A DNA stretch of 47,885 nt from Prevotella conceptionensis 9403948 (GTDB lineage: Bacteria > Bacteroidota > Bacteroidia > Bacteroidales > Bacteroidaceae). Position 1 is the first letter of the stretch. Each line of letters begins with the position of its first letter. Below are positions 1 through 8,228 of the stretch, one piece after another. The notes under the pieces were generated by a model. The model worked only from the letters and a program-made list of their open reading frames with translations, ran no database searches and had not been told where the DNA came from. The position numbers and the translations under genes were made by a program. The stretch is taken from positions 73,514-121,398 of the forward strand of contig NZ_HE999447.1 of assembly GCF_000312305.1 (NCBI RefSeq), in the 5' to 3' direction.

Positions 1-440
1 TGTTTATGCCTTTTGCCTTGCGTTAAGCACCATTTTACACTGCATTTAGCACCATTTCACCTTGCATTTAGCACCATTCTACCTTGCATTTAGCACCAAA
101 ACGCACTGCATTTAGCACCAAAATGCACTCTATTTTGCACCAAAACGCACTTCGTTTTGCTGCAAATAGCCCCAAAATGGGTGTTAGCGACGGTCTGCTT
201 AAATAAATATTCATTATTCCGCATTCACAAACTACCCCCTTTTTGCACCATAACAAACCGTCGTGAGAATCGATTTTTTGCGGCAAGGTTGGCAGTTGAT
301 GGGCAGAAAGGGCACTCAGAATGTTAAAATTATTACTAAAAACTAGACAAAAGAAATTATGCCCTATGCACACGCGTGGGCAAATTTCACGGGCAGCACG
401 TACGCTTGCAAACGCCAGCACGAGTGGTTGCAGGGCAGGA
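1..440 (+). repeat. Composite intergenic repeat, copy 1 (left-truncated by window edge)
   Basis: First of four related copies (others near 12588-12890 inverted, 20322-20945 and 40108-40865). It contains seven 22-bp tandem units (about 20-173), then a CCCCAAAATGGG segment, then a core with the near-invariant string GAGAATCGATTTTTTGCGGC (about 266-285) and GGCACTCA (311-318). A tail with CACGCGTGGGCAA (370-382) and a GTGGTTGCA-type end follows. The conserved block and AACTCA array found upstream in copies 3 and 4 would lie to the left of the window. I do not recognise the family. It could be a non-autonomous mobile element or a structured RNA locus. Confidence 0.8.
20..173 (+). repeat. 22-bp tandem array, about 7 units
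   Basis: Units follow the pattern GCATTTAGCACCA plus a nine-base variable half such as AAACGCACT or TTTCACCTT. Spacing is strictly 22 bp, about two helical turns. The last unit runs into AATAGCCCC. The same array type occurs at 20661-20770 and 40439-40590. There are no unique spacers, so it is not a CRISPR array. Confidence 0.8.
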
Positions 441-493
441 TTTTGCATTTAGAAAAGCCGCAGAACACCCCATTGCACACTTTCTTACCCCTA

Positions 494-528
494 TTTTGCA
501 GGCATTACGCGCTTTTGTTGTAACTTTG
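494..528 (+). promoter_or_regulatory. Possible promoter for the DUF4375 gene
   Basis: A TAACTTTG -7 box (521-528) lies 30 bases before the start codon, with a TTTTG at 494-498. The 22-base spacing is slightly long for the Bacteroidota consensus (19-21), so only the -7 box is convincing. Confidence 0.4.
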
Positions 529-557
529 TACACCATAATAACATATAACATTCAAGT

Positions 558-1067
558 ATGCCCAACAAAGTAACAGTTAGCGACGCCGCTTTAAGACAAG
601 CAGCGGAAGAGGGAATGGACGCCTTTGTAGACATCTTTGTAGATGCCATCAATGCCTCTGTGGGCGGAAAGCTAACCGCCGACACCATGTCACAACTCAA
701 CGCCAGCCAAATAACACTCTTGGCTTATCGCATTCTGCGCGACGAGGTGATGGACGGCGGTTTCATCCAACTGATACACAACGGTTATGGCGGCTTTATC
801 TTCCTCAATCCCTTTGCCATGATGGTCAAGCAATGGGGCATCACAGAATTGGGGCGACTCATCAGCAAGGTACACTCCAACTACAAGAAGTATCATGAGG
901 AGATAGAGAAAGACTGTACCGACGAAGAGTTCATGTCGCTTTTCGAGCGGTTCCCTATTTTCGACGACTTCGACGACACTTTCGTTGAACACGAGGAGGA
1001 GTGGACGGCTGCCATAGCACAGTATATAGACGGGCATATAGAAGAGTTTGCAGAAATTGTGAACTAG
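558..1067 (+). CDS. DUF4375 (DMP19-like) domain protein
   Basis: A 169-residue acidic cytosolic protein with no signal peptide or membrane segment. The central stretch DEVMDGGFIQLIHNGYGG (about residues 62-79) and the following LNPFAMMVKQWG look like the DMP19/DUF4375 family, whose members carry a 'D-GGF-Q---N-YG' motif. Family function is poorly known; DMP19 from Neisseria is a DNA-mimic protein, but I would not transfer that role. The C-terminal half is very acidic, with DD and EE runs. It stands 60 bases ahead of the smpB start on the same strand and may be co-transcribed with it. Assignment rests on the motif only. Confidence 0.7.
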   Translation: MPNKVTVSDAALRQAAEEGMDAFVDIFVDAINASVGGKLTADTMSQLNASQITLLAYRILRDEVMDGGFIQLIHNGYGGFIFLNPFAMMVKQWGITELGRLISKVHSNYKKYHEEIEKDCTDEEFMSLFERFPIFDDFDDTFVEHEEEWTAAIAQYIDGHIEEFAEIVN

Positions 1068-1127
1068 AACGGCTGTTGCATGGAGCAAACCTGCTAACAA
1101 GCCACATTTAGAAAGAAAGGACAAACA

Positions 1128-1606
1128 ATGGGCAAAGAAACAGATTCGATAAGAAAAAAAGCGCCGTACAGATAAGAAACAAGAAGGCATCGTTTGAATA
1201 CTTCTTCGTTGAAACATTTATGGCTGGCATCGTTCTTACAGGAACGGAAATAAAGTCTATCCGTATGGGCAAGGCCTCGCTGGTAGACAGCTTTTGCTAC
1301 ATCAACAATGGTGAAATGTGGGTAAAGGGCATGAACATTTCGCCCTATTTCTACGGCTCGTATGCCAACCACGAGGCCAAACGCGACCGCAAGCTGTTGC
1401 TCACCAAACGCGAGATACGCAAACTTCAAGAGGCAACCAAGCAAGTGGGCTTTACCATCGTGCCGACACTCGTGTTTATCGACCCACATGGACGGGCAAA
1501 GGTTGACATCGCACTGGTGCGTGGTAAGAAAGAGTTCGACAAGCGGCAAACACTTAAAGAGAAAGAAGACCGCCGACAAATGGACAGGGCGATAAAGCGG
1601 TATTAA
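1128..1606 (+). CDS. smpB: SsrA-binding protein SmpB, apparent -1 frameshift near the N terminus
   Basis: SmpB binds tmRNA and brings it to stalled ribosomes for trans-translation. From the ATG at 1220 onward the reading frame gives the classic core ([19 protein letters not shown]) and a lysine/arginine-rich tail ending in [16 protein letters not shown]. SmpB normally has about 30 more N-terminal residues. These are present ([16 protein letters not shown]) but lie in a frame with no ATG, GTG or TTG before 1220. A well-placed ATG at 1128, preceded by AGAAAGGA, reads [11 protein letters not shown] and stops at 1173-1175. The two frames join exactly if a -1 shift occurs in the A7 run at 1154-1160, giving about 159 residues, the normal length. 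The cause may be a sequencing indel, real slippage, or a true mutation with start at 1220. Confidence 0.85.
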
Positions 1607-1706
1607 GAAGGCTGGTTATAATAGTGCCACAGGCCGTTTTACAAAACCAATGCAGAGTTAGTACAACACGCCGATGGGCGTAAATGGGAAAGGAAAGGTC
1701 GACAAG

Positions 1707-4472
1707 ATGAAAATTCAGGATATAATTAAACAGCGCATCATGATACTCGACGGTGCGCTGGGAACCATGATTCAAGACTACAACTTGGAGGAAAAAGACT
1801 TCAGAAATGCCGATTTGGCAGAACATGAAGGTCAGCTAAAAGGCAACAACGACGTGCTGAACATCACTCGTCCCGACCTCATTCTCGACATTCACCGCAG
1901 GTATTTGGCCGCAGGTGCCGACCTCATTGAGACTAATACTTTTTCTTCGCAAGTCGTATCGCAAGCCGATTACCAACTCGAACACCTATCGCGCCCGATG
2001 GCCTTGGCTGGTGCAAGACTGGCACGAAAGGCCGCCGACGAATTTAGCACACCCCAATGGCCGCGCTTTGTGTGTGGTTCGGTTGGTCCTACGAACAAAA
2101 CCTGCTCGATGAGTCCCGACGTTAGCGATGCCGCCGCACGCGACATTACCTACGACCAACTATTTGATGCCTATCGCGAACAAGTGGGCGCGCTGATAGA
2201 AGGCGGTGTAGATGCCATCTTGATAGAAACCATTTTCGACACGCTTAACGCCAAAGCCGCCATCGACGCTACCATAACCGAGATGCAGGCACAAGGCATT
2301 GAACTACCCATTATGCTGAGCATGACGGTGAGCGACTTGGCAGGACGAACCCTTAGCGGACAAACCATTGAGGGATTTCTTGCCAGCATCAGTTCGTATC
2401 CTATCTTCTCGGTTGGGCTTAACTGCTCTTTCGGTGCCGACCAAATGAAACCGTTCCTCAAAGAATTGGCCAGCAAAGCCCCCTATTACATTTCGGCCTA
2501 CCCCAATGCAGGACTGCCCAACACGATGGGACAATACGATGAGACCGCAGAAAGCATGTCGCCGCAGATAGCCCAATTTATAAACGAAGGCTTAGTGAAC
2601 ATCATAGGCGGCTGTTGTGGCACCGACGACAAGTTTATTGCCAGCTATGCGGCTTTGGCCAAAGGGAAAACGCCACACGCCGTGGTGAACAAACCCGCCA
2701 CGCTTTGGCTCTCTGGCCTAGAAATGCTAAACGTTACGCCCGAAGTTAACTTCGTTAATGTGGGTGAACGATGCAACGTGGCAGGTAGCAAAAAGTTTCT
2801 TCGACTTATCAAGGAAGGACAATACGACGAGGCCATAAGCATTGCACGCAAACAGGTAACCGATGGCGCATTGGTGCTAGACATCAACATGGACGACGGT
2901 TTGCTTGATGCGGAAAAAGAAATGACCACGTTTCTCAACATGATTGCGGCTGAACCCGACATCGCACGCGTGCCCATCATGATCGACTCTTCTAAATGGG
3001 AGGTCATCATGGCAGGCCTTAAATGTGTGCAAGGCAAATGTATCGTCAACTCCATTTCGCTGAAAGAGGGCGAAGAACAGTTTATTGAACACGCACGAGC
3101 CTTAAAGCGCTTTGGCGCAGCATGCGTGGTGATGTGTTTCGACGAGCAAGGACAAGCCACAACCTTTGAACGGAGAATAGAAATTGCGCAGCGCGCATAC
3201 CGCATTCTTACGCAAGAAGTGGGCATGAACCCACTAGACATCATCTTCGACCCGAATATTTTGGCCATCGCAACGGGCATTGAAGAACACGACAACTATG
3301 CATACGAGTTCATTCGCTCGATAGCGTGGATACGTAAGAACCTGCCTGGCACGCATATCAGCGGCGGCGTGAGCAACCTTTCGTTTTCGTTTAGGGGCAA
3401 CAACTATATTCGCGAGGCCATGCACGCCGTTTTTTTGTACCACGCCATCAACGAAGGCATGGACTTTGGCATCGTAAACCCATCGTCGAAAGTTACTTAC
3501 AGCGACATCCCCACAGACGAACTGGAAATTATCGAAGATGCTATCCTCAACCGAAAGCCCAATGCGGCCGAGGCCTTGATTGAGTTGGCCAACAAGAAAA
3601 AGGATGAGGAAGAACAGCGGAAGGCAGGTTTGGCAAGCGGCGACAGCAATACACAAAGGCAAGAAGAGGAGCAATGGCGAAGTTTGGAACTGGACGAACG
3701 TCTGAAATACGCCCTTCGCAAAGGCATTGGTGACCATCTGGATGAAGACTTGCACTTGGCTTTGGAGCATTATCCGCATGCCGTAGACATCATTGAAGGC
3801 CCTTTGATGGCAGGCATGAACGAGGTTGGCGAACTTTTCGGGGCAGGCAAGATGTTTCTTCCACAAGTTGTAAAGACGGCACGAACGATGAAACAGGCCG
3901 TGGCCATTCTGCAACCTTACATCGAGAAAGAAAAGAAAGTGGGAGCAACGAAAGCCGGTAAAGTTATCCTGGCTACGGTGAAAGGCGATGTGCACGACAT
4001 TGGCAAGAACATCGTGGCGGTGGTGATGGCTTGCAACAACTACGAGGTGATAGACCTTGGCGTGATGGTTCCTGCCGAACAAATAATTAAGAAGGCCATT
4101 GAAGAGAAGGCGGACATTATTGGCTTGAGTGGACTTATCACACCTTCGCTAGAAGAAATGATTAACGTGGCACAAGAGATGGAGAAGGCTGGTTTGGACA
4201 TCCCCATCATGATTGGGGGTGCTACCACTAGCCAACTGCATGTTGCTTTGAAGATTGCACCCGTGTATGGAGGACCTGTGGTTTGGATGAAAGATGCTAG
4301 TCAAAACTCGTTGGCTGCCGCCAGACTGCTGAACAAGAGCGAAGAAACAGCCTATGTTAATGAACTGAACGACAAATACGAGAGTTTAAGGGCTGGCTAT
4401 CAAGACAAGCAACAAAAGCTGTTGCCCATAGAAGAGGCGCGTAAAAATCGGCTTAGGCTGTTTGATGATTAA
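1707..4472 (+). CDS. metH: Cobalamin-dependent methionine synthase, lacking the reactivation domain
   Basis: Transfers a methyl group from 5-methyl-tetrahydrofolate to homocysteine through a cobalamin cofactor, in the cytosol. The start at 1707 is chosen over 1674 because it has a GGAAAGG ribosome site and begins with the family's MKIQDIIKQRIMILDGALGT. Order: homocysteine-binding barrel (about 1-330) with zinc cysteines near 239 (LNCSFG) and 301-306 (GGCCGT); pterin-binding barrel (about 345-610, starting FVNVGERCNVAGS); cap and B12 domains (about 640-900) with DVHDIGKN at 761-768 (the His is the lower cobalt ligand) and GGATTS near 837. At 921 residues it stops in the linker after the B12 domain. 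E. coli MetH (1227) continues with the AdoMet-dependent reactivation domain. No stand-alone activation protein is visible in this window. Confidence 0.95.
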   Translation: MKIQDIIKQRIMILDGALGTMIQDYNLEEKDFRNADLAEHEGQLKGNNDVLNITRPDLILDIHRRYLAAGADLIETNTFSSQVVSQADYQLEHLSRPMALAGARLARKAADEFSTPQWPRFVCGSVGPTNKTCSMSPDVSDAAARDITYDQLFDAYREQVGALIEGGVDAILIETIFDTLNAKAAIDATITEMQAQGIELPIMLSMTVSDLAGRTLSGQTIEGFLASISSYPIFSVGLNCSFGADQMKPFLKELASKAPYYISAYPNAGLPNTMGQYDETAESMSPQIAQFINEGLVNIIGGCCGTDDKFIASYAALAKGKTPHAVVNKPATLWLSGLEMLNVTPEVNFVNVGERCNVAGSKKFLRLIKEGQYDEAISIARKQVTDGALVLDINMDDGLLDAEKEMTTFLNMIAAEPDIARVPIMIDSSKWEVIMAGLKCVQGKCIVNSISLKEGEEQFIEHARALKRFGAACVVMCFDEQGQATTFERRIEIAQRAYRILTQEVGMNPLDIIFDPNILAIATGIEEHDNYAYEFIRSIAWIRKNLPGTHISGGVSNLSFSFRGNNYIREAMHAVFLYHAINEGMDFGIVNPSSKVTYSDIPTDELEIIEDAILNRKPNAAEALIELANKKKDEEEQRKAGLASGDSNTQRQEEEQWRSLELDERLKYALRKGIGDHLDEDLHLALEHYPHAVDIIEGPLMAGMNEVGELFGAGKMFLPQVVKTARTMKQAVAILQPYIEKEKKVGATKAGKVILATVKGDVHDIGKNIVAVVMACNNYEVIDLGVMVPAEQIIKKAIEEKADIIGLSGLITPSLEEMINVAQEMEKAGLDIPIMIGGATTSQLHVALKIAPVYGGPVVWMKDASQNSLAAARLLNKSEETAYVNELNDKYESLRAGYQDKQQKLLPIEEARKNRLRLFDD

Positions 4473-4511
4473 GTTGTAGCGTGACATTAACATTATAATA
4501 TACGACAACCA

Positions 4512-5207
4512 ATGAAAAAGAAAATGCTTTTCTTTGCGCTCCTTTTGTTCAACATGGCCGGTTTGGGACATGCCCAAAAGGCTGTGCATAAAGATTATTA
4601 CCGCTCGGCTATAAAGGCTATAAAAAACAACAATCTGGCTGAATTGGCAGCCAATATGAAGTATATAAACAATGTAGATTCCTTTATTCCCTTGGATTCT
4701 TACCACTCCTATTCGCTGTTAGGATATGCCTGCCTATATAAAAACAAGTCTGCCATACAGAAATTGATTGCCATGAAAACGAACATAGACGAGGCTTTTG
4801 CCGACGAGATATTTATATATGATGCACTTTACATGGCTATTAACAATGAAGATGAAGACTTGGTGAAACAACTACTGACTATGGGAGCAGACCCAAACAG
4901 GCCTTATAACGAGAATGGACTGTGCCCTTTGGCGGCAAGTTGCAATGTGAACAACGTAGCAATAGCCTCGCTGCTATTAAAACACGGCGCAAAAGCCGAT
5001 GGATTGGGCAACTTAGGTGGCGACTATATCGAATGTCCGCTAATCAAAGCCGTCATAAAAGGAAATAAAGATATGGTTCTGTTGCTGTTAAAACATGGAG
5101 CAAAGAAAGGAATAAAGGACGAAGAGGGGCGAACTGCGCTCTATTATGCAAAACAGCTGAAGCACACCCCAATCATACGAATACTAGAGAAAGCACCAGG
5201 TAACTAA
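4512..5207 (+). CDS. Secreted or periplasmic ankyrin-repeat protein
   Basis: A 231-residue protein with a signal peptide (MKKKMLFFALLLFNMAGLGHAQ, cleavage likely after Ala21). At least three recognisable ankyrin repeats follow, for example LLTMGADPNRPYNENGLCPL, LLLKHGAKADG and LLLKHGAKKGIKDEEGRTAL. These pack as helix-turn-helix pairs used for protein-protein contact. It starts 39 bases after metH on the same strand, but a link to methionine synthesis is not implied. No terminator was seen after it. The partner is unknown. Confidence 0.8.
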   Translation: MKKKMLFFALLLFNMAGLGHAQKAVHKDYYRSAIKAIKNNNLAELAANMKYINNVDSFIPLDSYHSYSLLGYACLYKNKSAIQKLIAMKTNIDEAFADEIFIYDALYMAINNEDEDLVKQLLTMGADPNRPYNENGLCPLAASCNVNNVAIASLLLKHGAKADGLGNLGGDYIECPLIKAVIKGNKDMVLLLLKHGAKKGIKDEEGRTALYYAKQLKHTPIIRILEKAPGN

Positions 5208-5650
5208 AGTTTCCCACTTGTGATTTTCCGCCCTATTTCCACTTATATGCTCATTTCAACATACCGCAAACGGGACATTTCACATCGTGGCAATGTATGT
5301 TAACGACTGCGTGGCAATCTGGTTCCGCAGTCGCGGAAGACAGAAGGCCGACAAGAGACATCATCTTTTCGGCATCCGCATGGCCAGCTCCGAGTCTCTC
5401 CATCGTTTCGCAAACGTCGATGACGAGATTGTTCCACAAGGGCAATCAGGAGATTCTCTATTAGCACTATGTTTGCAGACTAGAAACACAAATGAGGCTG
5501 ACACAAAACAATCAGCAATGCGAAAAAATGTCAGTTAAGGCATGCCAAGATGTCAATCAACGATTTTGGCACGCTTTTCGTATAGCATAGGTCGAACGCC
5601 TAATCATAAGGCATTCCTTGAAAAGAGATTTAATTTAAAACTTAAATACA
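5208..5650. other. Intergenic region between the ankyrin gene and groES
   Basis: It holds no convincing gene. A 64-codon minus-strand frame (5251-5445) ends in CHDVKCPVCGM, but has only a TTG start directly after a stop and no ribosome site. It may be a decayed gene end. The right part contains the groESL control region (5540-5580). Confidence 0.5.
5540..5580 (+). promoter_or_regulatory. groESL control element: dyad GCATGCCAA-N17-TTGGCACGC with sigma-54-like right arm
   Basis: Nine-base arms (5540-5548 and 5566-5574) pair with one mismatch. The right arm reads TTGGCACGC-TTTTCG, resembling the -24 half of a sigma-54 promoter (TGGCACG); the expected TTGC at -12 is not matched well. It lies about 75 bases before groES. 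No CIRCE element (TTAGCACTC-N9-GAGTGCTAA) is present. It is either an operator for a repressor or a degenerate sigma-54 promoter. Confidence 0.4.
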
Positions 5651-5920
5651 ATGAACATTCAACCATTAGCAGACAGAGTATTAGTTTTACCCGCCCCCGC
5701 CGAGGAGAAAGTGGGCGGCATCATTATCCCCGACACGGCTAAGGAAAAGCCACTGAACGGAACCATCGTTGCAGTGGGTGAAGGCACGAAAGACGAGAAA
5801 ATGATTTTGAAAGAGGGCGACAACGTGCTGTATGGCAAGTATGCCGGCACCGAACTAGAATACGAAGGCAAAAAATACTTGATGATGCGCCAAAGCGATG
5901 TGCTGGCCATTGTAAAGTAA
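5651..5920 (+). CDS. groES: Co-chaperonin GroES
   Basis: The 89-residue lid of the GroEL folding chamber. It starts with [20 protein letters not shown] and has the mobile-loop region with [13 protein letters not shown], then the conserved VGEGT and the beta-barrel end [14 protein letters not shown]. Length is normal for Bacteroidales. It is followed after 132 bases by groEL, with a hairpin (about 5949-5987) that may be a processing site between the two. Confidence 0.97.
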   Translation: MNIQPLADRVLVLPAPAEEKVGGIIIPDTAKEKPLNGTIVAVGEGTKDEKMILKEGDNVLYGKYAGTELEYEGKKYLMMRQSDVLAIVK

Positions 5921-5948
5921 TAAGGCCGTTGTTTACCCATGCGATATT

Positions 5949-5987
5949 TGGGGCTATGGTGTGCAATGTACACTATTCTACCCCAAC
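5949..5987 (+). other. Hairpin between groES and groEL
   Basis: TGGGG-CTAT-GGTGT pairs with GTACACTATTCTACCCCA around a small loop (imperfect stem). There is no U-tract, so it is not an obvious terminator. It could set groES/groEL mRNA processing or stability. Confidence 0.35.
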
Positions 5988-6031
5988 ACAGAAACAGTAG
6001 GCTGGGTTCTACTCCTTATTATTATATATAA

Positions 6032-7681
<1,650 letters not shown>

Positions 7682-7726
7682 GATAGTTACAAAAAGGCTC
7701 AAAAAAGTGCCAAAACGGCTAAAAAT

Positions 7727-7760
7727 AAGGGCGTTTATCTTCGGATAGGCGTCCTTTTAG
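7727..7760 (+). terminator. groEL terminator with UUCG loop
   Basis: AAGGGCGTTTATC (7727-7739) pairs with GATAGGCGTCCTT through two or three G-U pairs around a TTCG tetraloop, followed by TTTAGCTTTTCTTT. Confidence 0.8.
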
Positions 7761-7802
7761 CTTTTCTTTGCATACTGATTTGAGTTTTTTAAATAAAAAT
7801 CT

Positions 7803-7833
7803 TTTGTAGTTTAATGAGAGTTGACTAATTTTG
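7803..7833 (+). promoter_or_regulatory. Consensus promoter for the 7840-7957 leader/sRNA unit
   Basis: TTTG (7803-7806), exactly 19 bases, then TAATTTTG (7826-7833). This is a perfect match to the Bacteroidota housekeeping promoter and predicts a start near 7839. Confidence 0.75.
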
Positions 7834-7852
7834 CAAATGTAAAGAAGATACA

Positions 7853-7894
7853 ATGGAGCAATCCATTCAAAGATATTTTTTTGATTTGTTTTAG
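7853..7894 (+). CDS. Possible leader peptide MEQSIQRYFFDLF
   Basis: Thirteen codons, ATG start five bases after AAAGAAG, TAG stop. It is too short for similarity arguments. Support comes only from the ribosome site, the promoter just upstream and the terminator just downstream. The aromatic cluster YFF suggests a ribosome-stalling or codon-sensing role, which is inference. Confidence 0.4.
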   Translation: MEQSIQRYFFDLF

Positions 7895-7923
7895 TAGATT
7901 AGTTTTTAAGTAGTTTGTTTTGG

Positions 7924-7957
7924 AAATCGGTTGTCGGGAGACATCCGATTTTTTTAT
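7924..7957 (+). terminator. Intrinsic terminator of the leader unit
   Basis: AAATCGGTTGTC (7924-7935), loop GGGA, GACATCCGATTT (7940-7951): a 12-bp stem with one mismatch, followed by an uninterrupted T run. It lies 58 bases ahead of the next gene. Confidence 0.85.
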
Positions 7958-8014
7958 TGCATATTTTTCGGGCTTTTGGCCATTACACCATAACTTTTTG
8001 TTACCTTTGTGTTC

Positions 8015-8200
8015 ATGAAAATAAGAATAAACTGGAAACGCATCCTTGTTCTACTCCTTGTATCGGCAGGCTTGGTCTACATCACCAAGTCGTTCCTCAT
8101 GTCTGCTGGCATATTTTTGCTGCTCTTTGCAGCCGACAGCTTATTGGCTAGATACGACGAAGACTGGAGAAGACGCAAACAAAGGGAAGAACACGAATAA
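8015..8200 (+). CDS. Small membrane protein (61 residues)
   Basis: It begins MKIRINWKR, then has two closely spaced hydrophobic segments (about 10-23 and 28-43), and ends in a highly charged tail (RYDEDWRRRKQREEHE). Topology is probably a hairpin in the inner membrane. A TACCTTTG box (8002-8009) ends only five bases before the ATG, suggesting a nearly leaderless message. It is followed after 28 bases by the kinase/RapZ-C fusion on the same strand. No family recognised. Confidence 0.6.
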   Translation: MKIRINWKRILVLLLVSAGLVYITKSFLMSAGIFLLLFAADSLLARYDEDWRRRKQREEHE

Positions 8201-8228
8201 GAAGATTAAGCAAACGAAGGCGCACAAA

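Larger units (their letters stand above)
7840..7957 (+). ncRNA. Short transcript: candidate sRNA or attenuator with a 13-residue leader peptide
   Basis: A unit of about 118 bases framed by a consensus promoter and an intrinsic terminator. Inside is a miniature ORF at 7853-7894 with a good ribosome site (AAAGAAG), encoding MEQSIQRYFFDLF, with three Phe and one Tyr near its end. The layout (promoter, leader peptide, terminator, then an operon) resembles amino-acid attenuation. However, the downstream genes are a small membrane protein and a sugar kinase, and the mini-ORF stop is 30 bases before the hairpin. An independent sRNA is equally possible. Confidence 0.45.

Noticed and set aside
68-448. 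126-codon minus-strand frame across repeat copy 1, with similar frames at 12500-12844, 20624-20929 and 40663-40983
   Set aside because: They share peptide SALSxHQSLTLPQKIDSRE only because the DNA is repeated. They run into tandem units, differ in frame ends and have no ribosome sites.
3234-4082. 282-codon antisense frame in metH
   Set aside because: A shadow of a strongly conserved gene in codon-biased DNA, with no start context or family similarity.
5251-5445. 64-codon minus-strand frame ending CHDVKCPVCGM
   Set aside because: Only a TTG start right after a stop, no ribosome site and no partner gene; at best a remnant.
5540-5650. CIRCE operator for groESL
   Set aside because: The 9-9-9 TTAGCACTC palindrome is not present; only the different TTGGCACGC dyad was found.
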